DNA from: Veillonella nakazawae
Lineage (GTDB): Bacteria; Bacillota; Negativicutes; Veillonellales; Veillonellaceae
NCBI RefSeq assembly: GCF_013393365.1
Contig: NZ_AP022321.1
Coordinates: forward strand, 1,998,501-2,062,500
Reading direction: 5' to 3'
Length of the DNA: 64,000 bases
The position numbers and the translations under genes are program-made. Position 1 is the first letter of the stretch; each line of letters starts with the position of its first letter. Below the pieces are notes generated by a model. It worked only from the letters and a program-made list of their open reading frames with translations. It did no database searches and was not told where the DNA came from. Shown here one piece after another: positions 17,853-25,835 of this stretch.

Positions 17853-17915
17853 CAAAAAAGACTATTACCCAAAACCTACGAATATATACCGTATTGGTTC
17901 CAAGTAATAGTCTTT
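17853..17915 (-). terminator. Terminator of the BFD-like gene
   Basis: AAAGACTATTAC and GTAATAGTCTTT form a 12-bp stem 60 bp past the stop at 17975; six T follow on the minus strand. Confidence 0.8.
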
Positions 17916-17974
17916 ATATCAGTTAAGATCAAACTTACGATTAAATTTTGCTTGTGCTTAACTTTTGCTTATCC

Positions 17975-18208
17975 TTAAATTTTACCTTGCTCTTTCATTT
18001 CTGCTAAGAGCTTTACGATGCGAGGGCCACAGCCTTTACCACCGCAAGCACCTGTGCCGGCACGAGTTGCTTCTTTTACCTCAGGAAATGTATGAGCACC
18101 ATTCAAAATAGCTTCTTTAATCGTTTTACGTGTAATGCTACGGCATGTACACACCTTTGTAAGCTTGTCCAGAATCGCCTCTGGCACTTGATTTTCTTCA
18201 AAATCCAT
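17975..18208 (-). CDS. BFD-like [2Fe-2S] protein
   Basis: 77 aa from MDFEENQVPEAIL (GAGGA 7 nt upstream). It contains C-x-C (VCTCRSI, about 24-26) and CGGKGCGPR (about 57-63), the four-cysteine pattern of the BFD-like [2Fe-2S] domain found in bacterioferritin-associated ferredoxin and as a module in NirB, NifU and dehydrogenases. As a free-standing protein it probably hands electrons to a partner enzyme; which one is not evident from the neighbours. Confidence 0.88.
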   Translation of the reverse strand: MDFEENQVPEAILDKLTKVCTCRSITRKTIKEAILNGAHTFPEVKEATRAGTGACGGKGCGPRIVKLLAEMKEQGKI

Positions 18209-18253
18209 ATGTATTCCTCTTCTATTCACTTGAATATCTATATACTGTATCAA

Positions 18254-18444
18254 TTTAATATATCGATTTACATATCAATTTAGTTTAGTGGATTAGTTTA
18301 CTATATCAATAGTATCTAACCATACACTGTAACATTAATATATCGAAAATTTACGATTTCTATACACAGTATATCATATATTAGAAACTATATCGATAGT
18401 TTTTAATATAAATATAATCATAATTTTGTTCATACTTATAACAC
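18254..18444. other. AT-rich intergenic region
   Basis: Very AT-rich, with imperfect inverted copies around AACTATCGATATAG-like sequence (near 18385-18405). It holds the BFD promoter side; no gene seen. Confidence 0.4.
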
Positions 18445-18490
18445 AAAAAAGCCTCTACCATAGATTTATCACCTATACGATAGAGGCTTT
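18445..18490 (-). terminator. Terminator of the S2P-like gene
   Basis: AAAGCCTCTA and TAGAGGCTTT pair over 10 bp; A6 on the plus strand gives the exit T-run on the minus strand. It lies 12 bp past the stop. The right arm overlaps a GTGAAAGC octamer. Confidence 0.75.
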
Positions 18491-18502
18491 CACCAAATAT
18501 AT

Positions 18503-19129
18503 TTATAAAATCGTCCCAATGATTGCAAAGTAAATTTTGAAAATTGTTTGTTGCAATGGACGGATTACCATAGAAATAATCGGTGTATTAATAAGGATGA
18601 TAAAGAAAATCAAGTTAATCATCCCTAATTGGTAATATTTAATTTGCCATTCTGTCGGTAGCCACGGCAAAATGATATTAAAACCAGGTAATGGTGGGAA
18701 TGGAATTAAGCAGAAAATGGAAAGGCCGATGCTATACAAAATAATGTATTGCATAACCATTGGTAAACCCGGAGACTGCATAAGATTCAAATTACCCAAA
18801 AGTACGTATATGAAAGTAAATACGAACCCTGTAATCAGGCCTGCTATAGGACCTGCAAAAGCAAGTAGGCTCATATCACGGCGTGGGTCTTTAAAGTAAG
18901 ATGGATTAATAGCCATCCCTTTAGGCCAGCCAAATCCAACTAGAATGATACAGATAGTACCTATTAAATCAAGGTGTGCCAAAGGAGATAATGTGAGGCG
19001 CCCCGCCATCCGAGGTGTTGGATCGCCAAACCAGGTAGCTACTTTGGCCTCTGCATATCCAAAGACAGAAAAAACGATGATAATAGCAGGAATACTAGCT
19101 AATATCTGTATCGGATTTAAATCAAACAT
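18503..19129 (-). CDS. Site-2 protease (M50, YwhC-like) homologue without zinc-binding residues
   Basis: 208 aa, about six membrane segments. It aligns closely with bacterial YwhC-type M50 proteins: GDPTPRMAGRLTLSPLAHLDLIGT, then INPSYFKDPRRDM and AFAGPIAG are all present. But at the place of the HExxH motif it reads FGYAE, losing both histidines and the glutamate, and the third ligand motif LDG is LPG (CLIPFPPLPG). So it should not bind zinc or cut peptides. It may be a pseudoprotease that binds membrane substrates. Reading frame is intact with a good RBS (AAGGAG), which argues against simple decay. Confidence 0.85.
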   Translation of the reverse strand: MFDLNPIQILASIPAIIIVFSVFGYAEAKVATWFGDPTPRMAGRLTLSPLAHLDLIGTICIILVGFGWPKGMAINPSYFKDPRRDMSLLAFAGPIAGLITGFVFTFIYVLLGNLNLMQSPGLPMVMQYIILYSIGLSIFCLIPFPPLPGFNIILPWLPTEWQIKYYQLGMINLIFFIILINTPIISMVIRPLQQTIFKIYFAIIGTIL

Positions 19130-19215
19130 AAAACTCCTTTATATGTTACCTAACATGTTTATGAACTATATATCATATATAGATTACATAACACGTTGAT
19201 GTATTACATAAATTC

Positions 19216-19986
19216 TTATTGTTTAGCTTCCCATGCGGTGTAGCCGTCTTGAATACAGCGAAGGGCATTCAATGTACGTGGATAGCCGATGTACGGCACG
19301 CATTGAGATGCGATGTTAATCAAATATTGTTTACTGTTGCCTACGTTCAAGTTGCCTTCTACGTGAGCCTTTAATTGAGGTTCACATCCACCTTGAGCTG
19401 CCAAGAAACAGAAGGTAATCATTTCACGATGAGCCACACTCAAGCCTTTACGTGTGTAGTAGTCGCCGAACATATTAGCAAGCCACTTTTTGATGTGACG
19501 TGTATCTTCAGGGCCTTCTTCGTAAGAATGACGCACAGATTCACCAAAGATTTCCACCTGTTTTTCTACGCCCTTTTCAAGACGAGATGCAGCAGTAATT
19601 GTACTGCGAGATGGATCCGCAACAGTTTCCCCACGATAGTCAAAAATCTTATTTGTAACCTTAAAGAATGGGCGTACACGACCAATGCCAAGATATGGCA
19701 CAGCTTGATAAATAAGCTCGATTACTTCATCGGGAATCAAGCCAAAGTTAAGTGCTGCCGGTAGCATCAACGCATATTCATCAACAGCAGATGCCCCTAC
19801 TAATGTAGCAAGGATAGCCAAGAAGCGATCCTTGGCAGGCACATTACGACCCTCTTCGGTGATAACTTCATGGAACGCAAAATTATCAAATAAAACTTCA
19901 AACTCAGGGTCAATATAACCTGCAGGGGCTGCAATATCAGGGAACATGCGCTCCGTATAGGCTTGAGCAAATTCAGATTTAGACAT
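19216..19986 (-). CDS. Carboxymuconolactone decarboxylase (CMD) family protein
   Basis: 256 aa from MSKSEFAQAYTER (GGAGG 6 nt upstream). Two CMD-like helical units: EVITEEGRNVPAKDRFLAILATLVGASAVDEY and GLSVAHREMITFCFLAAQGGCEPQLKAHVEGNLNVG split by a linker. The usual peroxidase-type C-x-x-C is absent, and the arrangement fits the gamma-carboxymuconolactone decarboxylase-like, AhpD-fold group whose members often have unknown redox or decarboxylase roles. Isolated gene, closed by an unusual terminator built from GTGAAAGC copies at its 5' side rather than its 3' side. Confidence 0.82.
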   Translation of the reverse strand: MSKSEFAQAYTERMFPDIAAPAGYIDPEFEVLFDNFAFHEVITEEGRNVPAKDRFLAILATLVGASAVDEYALMLPAALNFGLIPDEVIELIYQAVPYLGIGRVRPFFKVTNKIFDYRGETVADPSRSTITAASRLEKGVEKQVEIFGESVRHSYEEGPEDTRHIKKWLANMFGDYYTRKGLSVAHREMITFCFLAAQGGCEPQLKAHVEGNLNVGNSKQYLINIASQCVPYIGYPRTLNALRCIQDGYTAWEAKQ

Positions 19987-20007
19987 AGGAAACCTCCATA
20001 AACAACA

Positions 20008-20037
20008 CTGGTGAAAGCCCAAAGGAGCTTTCACCAG
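20008..20037. terminator. Hairpin made of two inverted GTGAAAGC octamers
   Basis: CTGGTGAAAGC (20008-20018) and GCTTTCACCAG (20027-20037) pair perfectly over 11 bp around an 8-nt loop. It follows the stop of the small exported protein gene (20075, minus strand), for which it is the only terminator candidate. Pairing of uptake signals into terminators is known in Neisseria and Pasteurellaceae. Confidence 0.7.
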
Positions 20038-20074
20038 CAATAGTTATGTAATTATTACGGCTTGCGCCATCAAA

Positions 20075-20473
20075 TTATAAAGCTGGGAAAGAGAAATCAG
20101 TGCCGTATACTTCTTTCCAAGCAGCCAAGAACATGTTGTATTCATTAGAACCAGGAGTGATTTGGTACGCTTGACCATCTGGAGAGAAACGATATACAGT
20201 ATGCAAGCTTGGGTGAACAATGTATTTGAACAATGTAGCTTCACCATATTGGTTGTTATGCATGTTCACTACATTGATACCGAATACGTAGTTACGGCTA
20301 CTATCAATACCACTGAATTGGGATGCTTTATCAAAGAAGTATGTTTCAGAACCATTTGCACTATTTGGAACCTCTGGATAGTTAGCTAAACCATTCCAGT
20401 TTGCTGCATTAGCAACACCACCAACTAATAATGTACCGGCTAATACAAATGCGCCTAATAAATTTTTATTCAT
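20075..20473 (-). CDS. Small exported protein, YxxW-type paralogue
   Basis: 132 aa. Signal peptide MNKNLLGAFVLAGTLLVGG with cleavage after ANA, then a mature start AANWNGLANYPEV. It ends in a block (YQITPGSNEYNMFLAAWKEVYG) like the ends of the proteins at 59775, 61562 and 62397 (QEGSNLDHVYHLIW and similar). The N-terminal DADG/DSNG and FIDN pattern of those three is replaced by ETYFFDKASQFSG. Periplasmic or surface role unknown. RBS AAGGAGAG. Confidence 0.75.
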   Translation of the reverse strand: MNKNLLGAFVLAGTLLVGGVANAANWNGLANYPEVPNSANGSETYFFDKASQFSGIDSSRNYVFGINVVNMHNNQYGEATLFKYIVHPSLHTVYRFSPDGQAYQITPGSNEYNMFLAAWKEVYGTDFSFPAL

Positions 20474-20634
20474 AATGCTCTCCTTTTTGCCTTAACGGCA
20501 TCTCACGAACAGGTCATATCTCACATGACCTCCGTACAATACGTTATATGTATAGTATATCACATTTTATGAAAATATTAGATATATTAAATTACAGAAT
20601 GTATGCATATGAGATCTTACTAGAGTACGCTACA

Positions 20635-21153
20635 TTAGCGCTTAAGCTTCTCTGCTGTTCTAGCATTAGCGTTATCGATTGCTTCTAACAATTTGTTAAG
20701 CAACATACGCATTTGACGGGTTTCTTCAACGTCAAAAATCGGGCCTGCAGCTTCAGACAAGCGACGTGGTATATGAACTGCTTCATCACGTAATGCTTTA
20801 CCTGTATCAGTAAGGGTTACCATTACTACGCGTTCATCTTGGCGGCTGCGTTTACGCTTTAAGAATGCTTTTGCTTCTAATTTCTTTAAAAGTGGTGTTA
20901 ATGTACCAGAATCAAGGCGCAATACTTGGCCTAGTTCTTTAACGGACAAATCACCATATTGCCACAATGCCATCATTACGATGTATTGAGTATATGTCAA
21001 ATTTAACGGATCTAAGTGACTGCGATATGCATTAACAATTTCCTTCGCCACTACATAAAGTGGGAAGCTCAATTGGTTTTCTAATTTTATGTACTCTGCA
21101 TCAGGTACGTCTTCTTTATGTTTGTAACCTTCGAGTACGCCAATTTCTGCCAT
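20635..21153 (-). CDS. MarR family transcriptional regulator
   Basis: 172 aa. Winged-helix core about residues 50-140: YTQYIVMMALWQYGDLSVKELGQVLRLDSGTLTPLLKKLEAKAFLKRKRS, then DERVVMVTLTDTGKALRDEA of the wing, ending in a dimerisation helix. No cysteine sits at the OhrR sensing position, so it is not obviously an organic-peroxide sensor of that type. RBS GGAGG. Divergent regulation target unclear; the ferritin-like gene lies upstream on the same strand. Confidence 0.92.
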   Translation of the reverse strand: MAEIGVLEGYKHKEDVPDAEYIKLENQLSFPLYVVAKEIVNAYRSHLDPLNLTYTQYIVMMALWQYGDLSVKELGQVLRLDSGTLTPLLKKLEAKAFLKRKRSRQDERVVMVTLTDTGKALRDEAVHIPRRLSEAAGPIFDVEETRQMRMLLNKLLEAIDNANARTAEKLKR

Positions 21154-21371
21154 ATTCTACCTCCATATGCACACAATAATCTACAAATTAATTGTACACA
21201 ATTCTACGGCAAGCAGTCAACGTAAAAAACCTACTTTGTACATAAATTTTTAAATTTGTCAATTATTTAATATATTTTTTCTTTTTTATTAAAGAAACTA
21301 AGGGCTCTATAGAATTTATGGGCTAAAATCACACCATATAGATATAAGGCTATTAATAAATTTTTTTGATA

Positions 21372-21800
21372 TTAGAATTCAATACCACATGCAGACATGG
21401 CTTCTTCAAGACGTTTAGCATGATCTAATTCCTCTGGGATAGAATGCTCAATTAATTCAGCAATTTTATGAGCGCCCTCTTCATTAGAATGACGAACTTC
21501 ATCAGCTAATTTAGCTAAGATAGTATCTGCAGACGCTTCAGCCTTGTAGAAATTAATGACCATCTTAATGAAATCTTCCTTTGTATCAGGACCATCGCCT
21601 AATAAATGGCTATAAATTCCGCCATGTGCTGCATCTTCTGCAGCATTTTTATAGATTGCATCAGCAATTGCATCATAACCAAGCTCTTTAGCTAAAAAAT
21701 ACATAGTGAAATATTGATTAGCACCGTTAATTTCTGCGTTCTTTAACATCTCAATAGTTTTTTCAAAGGATTTACCCTTTGCAATACCATGTAAACTCAT
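21372..21800 (-). CDS. Rubrerythrin-like ferritin-fold protein
   Basis: 142 aa four-helix protein. Candidate di-iron ligands occur in the four helices: AEINGANQYF, AAEDAAHGGIYSH, EASADTILAKLADEVRHSNEEGAH and EELDHAKRLEEAM. The rubredoxin domain of classical rubrerythrin is absent. Likely role: peroxide or oxygen detoxification in an anaerobe, needing a separate electron donor. RBS AAGGAGAA. Stands upstream of marR on the same strand, so it may belong to an oxidative-stress regulon. Confidence 0.8.
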   Translation of the reverse strand: MSLHGIAKGKSFEKTIEMLKNAEINGANQYFTMYFLAKELGYDAIADAIYKNAAEDAAHGGIYSHLLGDGPDTKEDFIKMVINFYKAEASADTILAKLADEVRHSNEEGAHKIAELIEHSIPEELDHAKRLEEAMSACGIEF

Positions 21801-21990
21801 AACATTCTCCTTTTATATAATCAGCTGTTTAGCTCTTAAATTGTTAAGATTTATATGCATACAAATATACTGTAAAACAAAATTTTAAAATATAATTTTA
21901 TACAACTATTATTGTAAGGTTTATATCTAATTTTGTCAATTTACTTAATATGATTACATAGTGTATTGAAAGTGTATCCCTTTAGCATAT

Positions 21991-22055
21991 TCCTTCTAAA
22001 GATTCTTCTAGAGATCTTTCTAAATGTCATTCTAAATTTCTTTCTAGATTTATGT
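21991..22055. repeat. Degenerate tandem repeat upstream of nitroreductase
   Basis: Five loose copies of an about 11-13-bp unit built on CTTTCTAAA/CTTCTAGA. It precedes the nitroreductase promoter region. Possibly slippage. Confidence 0.45.
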
Positions 22056-22111
22056 CATATAGTATAATAAAAGAAATTCTATATAAAGCTGATTGATAAT
22101 AGGAGGACTAT

Positions 22112-22702
22112 ATGAACACCTTAGAATGTATCAAAACACGTCATAGTACGCGTAAATTTAAAGCTGATCAATTATCTCGAGAACTTATCGATCAAGTCCT
22201 CGATGCTGGCCGCCGTGCCCCATCTGGTGGTAATACACAATTGACACATTTTATGGTCATTACGAACCAGAATGTGCTCAAAGAGCTAGTAACACTCGTT
22301 CAAGAGGAATACGGCAAAATGCCGATTACAGAAAATACATTACCTTACATGGTGAATATCATTAAAATGTCCGCAGAAGGTAAATTTGTATTTAACTATG
22401 GTGCACCGGCGCTCATCGTACTAGCAAGCCAAGCGAGCTATGCAAACAACTTTGCCGATGTGTCTTGTGCTATGCAAAACATGATGCTTGCTTGCAATGA
22501 ACTCGATCTTGGCAGCTGCTGGGTAAACCAAATCCGTCACCTCCAAGACAACGAACGCATCCAAGCTAAAATGCGTGAACTAGGCCTTAAAGAAGGTGAA
22601 AAAGTATATGCTAGCCTTGCTATTGGCTATCCAGACTTACCAAACGGTCTTAACCGCCGCGAAATCGAAGCAAAAGGCTATCCTGTAACATATATTGATT
22701 AA
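22112..22702 (+). CDS. Nitroreductase family protein
   Basis: 196 aa FMN-dependent oxidoreductase. Typical N terminus TRHSTRKFKADQLSRELID, then AGRRAPSGGNTQ (FMN phosphate binding), and the C-terminal GEKVYASLAIGYP. Middle LDLGSCWVNQIRHLQ is a shortened version of the LGLGSCWI motif. Reduces nitro groups, quinones or flavins with NAD(P)H; natural substrate unknown. RBS AGGAGGA 5 nt before ATG. Single gene with its own terminator. Confidence 0.93.
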   Translation: MNTLECIKTRHSTRKFKADQLSRELIDQVLDAGRRAPSGGNTQLTHFMVITNQNVLKELVTLVQEEYGKMPITENTLPYMVNIIKMSAEGKFVFNYGAPALIVLASQASYANNFADVSCAMQNMMLACNELDLGSCWVNQIRHLQDNERIQAKMRELGLKEGEKVYASLAIGYPDLPNGLNRREIEAKGYPVTYID

Positions 22703-22719
22703 TTAAGCCTATAAAATCG

Positions 22720-22767
22720 ATTATATCTTTGTATGCGTGCTATATTATATCTTTGTGTGCGTGCTAT
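22720..22767. repeat. 24-bp tandem duplication
   Basis: Two adjacent copies (22720-22743 and 22744-22767) differing by one base, unit beginning ATTATATCTTTG and ending GCGTGCTAT. Recent tandem duplication in the nitroreductase 3' flank. Confidence 0.8.
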
Positions 22768-22867
22768 AGTATGTAATATACTCTGAATACTGTAGCATCT
22801 TATCGATTAGTAAAATCAATATATTCACGTACAATATATAAATATATTCACAATTAATATACAACAC

Positions 22868-22928
22868 AAAAGCGCTATCTATCCCACAACTCTAATTGAG
22901 TATCTATCGGAATAGATAGCGCTATTTT
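22868..22928 (+). terminator. Terminator after nitroreductase
   Basis: AGCGCTATCTAT and ATAGATAGCGCT pair over 12 bp around a 29-nt loop, followed by ATTTTATT. Confidence 0.75.
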
Positions 22929-23120
22929 ATTGACACCATTCATGTATTTTGGTGCTAGTTCTCTCTAATAAATAGTAGATATTTTAATGACCTATAATCT
23001 ATGCGCTAAGCCCATAATGGTGCACCAAAATAGCAATTTATCATAATTAAAAATAAAATATAGTCGACTTTTAGTCATACATGGTATGATTACAATGGCA
23101 TTTTGTAGAAAGGATGTGTG

Positions 23121-24452
23121 ATGATGTCGATTTTCTCTCCAGCTCCTCATATTGAACGATTACCAGAGGGGCAAATCGATTCCACCTACAAACGTCTTCG
23201 CAAAGAAGTCTTTGCAGGTACTTTTATTGGTTATGCTACATTCTATTTGATCCGCCAAAACTTTAGTTTGGCTGTTCCGTACATGATTGCTGAGTACGGC
23301 TACACTAAAGCGGATCTTGGTATTGTCATGACCCTCTTATCCGTAGCGTACGGCGTAAGTAAATTTGTCATGGGTAATGCGTCTGACCGCTCTAACCCAA
23401 AATACTTCTCCACAGTAGGTCTATTGCTCAGTGCTTTAGTTATGTTATTATTCGGCACCTTACCTGGTGTGTTAAGCAGTATTCCTATCATGTGCGTGCT
23501 CGCCTTCTTAAATGGTTAGTTCCAAGGTATGGGGTATCCTCCATATGCGAAAAATATGGTAACTTGGTTCTCCCGTTCTGAACGCGGTGCTTGGTGGTCC
23601 TGGTGGAACGTATCCCACAATCTTGGTGGCGGTATCATCGCACCTCTTGCTACGTTAGGTATCTATCTATTTGGTACATGGCATAGTATTTTCTTCTTCC
23701 CTGCTCTTATTTCTATCGTTTTAGCTGTGGTTACATTCTTCTTGTTGAAAGATACACCTCAATCTTGTGGCTTGCCACCTATCGAGGAATATAAACACGA
23801 AACAGTAGCAACTGAAGTAAAAGATGAAAACAAAACTACTTTCAAAGAAATCTTCTACAAATATATTTTGCATAACAAATACTTATGGTATCTTGCAATT
23901 GCAAATATCTTTGTATACTTCATCCGTTATGGCGTAGTAAGCTGGGCTCCTACCTATTTGACTGCTGTAAAAGGCTTTACAAAAGAAGGTTCCCGTTGGG
24001 CTTACTTCTTATACGAATGGGCTGGTATTCCAGGCATGCTCGTAAGTGGCTATTTGAGTGACCGCGTATTCCGCGGCCGTCGTGCTCCAGCTACCATCTG
24101 CTTCATGCTATTCGTTATCTTAGCAATCCTTGTTTACTGGTTCAACCCAGCAGGCAATATCCTTATCGATAACTTAGCACTTATCGCTATTGGCTTCCTC
24201 ATCTACGGTCCAGTTATGATGATCGGCCTTCAAGCAGCAGACATGGTACCACGTGTAGCAACAGGTGGCGCTACTGGTCTTACAGGCCTTCTTGGTTACC
24301 TCATCGGTTCCGCTGGTGCTGGTGCCTTCATGGGTCTCATGGTTGACCTTTATGGTTGGGATGGCGGCTTCGTAGCCCTCGTTGGTGCATGTATCCTCGC
24401 TATCGTATTCCTACTTCTCACACTTGGTGACAAATCCCAAGCAAAAGAATAA
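23121..24452 (+). pseudogene. MFS organophosphate/hexose-phosphate antiporter (GlpT/UhpT-like) interrupted by an amber codon
   Basis: 444 codons in one frame. Codon 133 (23517-23519) is TAG, inside the conserved motif LNG-[W]-FQGMGYPP, where relatives have tryptophan; TGG to TAG is one base. Both halves are otherwise intact: first half YLIRQNFSLAVPYMIAEYGYTKADLG and SDRSNPKYF; second half SRSERGAWWSWWNVSHNLGGG, VPRVATGGATGLTGLLGYLIGSAGAG. Twelve helices expected; would exchange organophosphates for inorganic phosphate. Start: ATG with GAAAGGATG upstream. Product would stop after about four helices unless TAG is suppressed. A sequencing error is the alternative. Confidence 0.85.
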
Positions 24453-24480
24453 TCTACAACTAATAGTTGTATGAACCTAA

Positions 24481-24519
24481 AAACTCCCCTAGTAACACAT
24501 CATTACTAGGGGATTTTAT
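24481..24519. terminator. Terminator after the MFS gene
   Basis: TCCCCTAGTAA and TTACTAGGGGA pair over 11 bp, followed by TTTTATT. It is also placed to stop the opposing 24550-25323 gene (A4 on the other side). Confidence 0.8.
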
Positions 24520-24549
24520 TATGTCTTAAAATATATACTGTACTAAATT

Positions 24550-25323
24550 CTATGCTACACACAAAGAACCATTTAAAACTTTCAAATTATACACGAGACC
24601 AAGTCGTGCCAAACCGTGCAATGCAACAGCCGTAACAGGATCTATAAGACCAAGTACGCCCACGCAGATGATCGCTACGTGGAATACAATAGACACGATA
24701 AGTAGACCTAAATGAGACTGCTTTGTTCCTTTTGAAAGCTCCGATACAGGAGATGCGTCATCCACAAGGGATCCCATCATAAGTGCCACTAAGATAAGCT
24801 CCAAGGAACATGGGCATAGTACCAATAACAAGGTTACAGTATGTATAAAATCCTGTGTCAATGCAAAGGAACCCATAGATAATAGCAATACAGCCACAAC
24901 AATGACAGACGAATAATTGTTAATGCCCTGACGCATAGCAACGAGTTGTGCTGGCATTGTAGGCAGCATATCATCATCTACAGTGTAATGTGACTCACCC
25001 GTAATAAGCTGCTCCAAGAAGAAACCAGCCTGTACAATGAGCCCCACATAGGCCGCCGTATGATAATCGCCATTGGAAATGAGCGCCACCATGGCCACTA
25101 CAATGAGGAAATTAGCATGAATCTCTAAACGCTCCCAAATACTTTGAACACTGTTAATAAGTAGTGGTAAACCACAAACTAGAACCGTTACCCATGCTAA
25201 ATCTATAACGGGATTTAATGACTCTGTAATCACATCCAAAAGAATAAAGACAACGCCTAATGCTAAAATAGCACCTTGCGTAAATAACGACACCTGAGCC
25301 GATAAAGACTGTAAAAACTTCAT
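24550..25323 (-). CDS. P1B-ATPase-like membrane scaffold lacking the ATPase domains
   Basis: 257 aa, start MKFLQSLSAQVS with GAGAGG 5 nt upstream. Eight hydrophobic helices match, in order, those of heavy-metal P1B-ATPases: the HANFLIVVAMVALISNGDYHTAAYVGLIVQ region resembles the DENFLM...GEY.EAA helices of ZntA/CadA, then LLLVLCPCSLELIL with the metal-site CPC, then ELSKGTKQSHLGLL and a last helix ending GLVYNLKVLNG like the C-terminal LVVLNALR. A TGES tetrad remains after helix 4, but nearly all of the actuator domain and all of the phosphorylation and nucleotide domains (DKTGT, GDGxND) are absent. It cannot hydrolyse ATP itself. Possible metal channel, sensor or subunit; not a random pseudogene because the frame is open and a metal-type operator precedes it. 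Confidence 0.75.
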   Translation of the reverse strand: MKFLQSLSAQVSLFTQGAILALGVVFILLDVITESLNPVIDLAWVTVLVCGLPLLINSVQSIWERLEIHANFLIVVAMVALISNGDYHTAAYVGLIVQAGFFLEQLITGESHYTVDDDMLPTMPAQLVAMRQGINNYSSVIVVAVLLLSMGSFALTQDFIHTVTLLLVLCPCSLELILVALMMGSLVDDASPVSELSKGTKQSHLGLLIVSIVFHVAIICVGVLGLIDPVTAVALHGLARLGLVYNLKVLNGSLCVA

Positions 25324-25410
25324 ATAGACCTCTCTATACACTAGAACCGGCTAAACTTGCTCCGGAAACACAACACAAAACAACAACATAATAATTCAAA
25401 ACTCTTTATA

Positions 25411-25487
25411 CCTTAAGTAATTTGAAACTCTCTGGGCCTAAAGTAATTTAAAACACTTTGTACCTAAGGTGATTTAAAGTTTATGTA
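25411..25487. repeat. 26-bp leader tandem repeats
   Basis: Three head-to-tail degenerate copies (25411-25436, 25437-25462, 25463-25487), each starting CCTWARGTRATTT, lie in the 5' leader of the P1B-like gene between its operator and start codon; a partial fourth lies at 25392-25410. Confidence 0.65.
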
Positions 25488-25499
25488 CCCATAGGGGTA
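25486..25499 (-). promoter_or_regulatory. CsoR/RcnR-type operator candidate
   Basis: TACCC-ATAG-GGGTA: a G/C-tract dyad like those bound by CsoR/RcnR/FrmR metal and sulfur sensors, placed about 10-25 nt downstream of the predicted start of transcription of the P1B-like gene. No csoR gene is in the window. Confidence 0.5.
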
Positions 25500-25515
25500 T
25501 ATCTACAATGTAAAT

Positions 25516-25544
25516 ATTATACAAGACATACAAACTATATACAA
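25516..25544 (-). promoter_or_regulatory. Promoter of the P1B-like gene
   Basis: TTGTAT (25539-25544), 17-nt spacer, TATAAT (25516-25521) on the minus strand. It gives a leader of about 185 nt. Confidence 0.6.
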
Positions 25545-25690
25545 GTTAATTTTTTCGATAAACAATAAAAAACTGCATTTCCATTACAGAATAGGAAAAG
25601 AACGAATTCATAAAAATGACCTCTCCCTTTAAAGATCTAGTTAAAGGCGCTTATTTCTTTATTAGATGTAGAAAGAACAGGTCCCTAAAA

Positions 25691-25713
25691 ACGACTTAGC
25701 TCGCTTTGGAGAC
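25691..25713. repeat. Partial copy of the conserved 23-nt loop element
   Basis: Contains GACTTAGCTCGCTTTGGAG as in the loops of the three terminator hairpins, but without a paired stem. Lies 46 bp outside the hairpin at 25759-25819. Confidence 0.75.
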
Positions 25714-25758
25714 TCTTCAATAGGCCCTAGTTGAAGATGCTAATTTCATATAAAAAGA

Positions 25759-25819
25759 AAAGCCCCTATCTCTAAAAATGACTTAGCTCGCTATGGAGGC
25801 TTTTAGAGATAGGGGCTTT
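25759..25819 (-). terminator. Terminator hairpin with conserved 23-nt loop, copy 1
   Basis: A perfect 19-bp stem (25759-25777 with 25801-25819) encloses a 23-nt loop (25778-25800) containing GACTTAGCTCGCTATGGAGG. The stem is specific to this locus. On the minus strand it follows the arsC stop by 16 bp and is followed by TTTCTTTTTAT. A second, outer inverted repeat (25731-25749 with 25830-25847) overlaps the last codons of arsC. Confidence 0.85.
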
Positions 25820-25835
25820 GACCCAAGTTATGAAA

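Noticed and set aside
24550..25323. Reading the P1B-like protein as a simple 5' or 3' truncated ATPase pseudogene
   Set aside because: Both the first and the last helices of the family are kept in one open frame; the missing parts are internal domains, with no frameshift or stop.
25411..25487. Small CRISPR-like array
   Set aside because: Copies are head-to-tail without spacers and differ in sequence.
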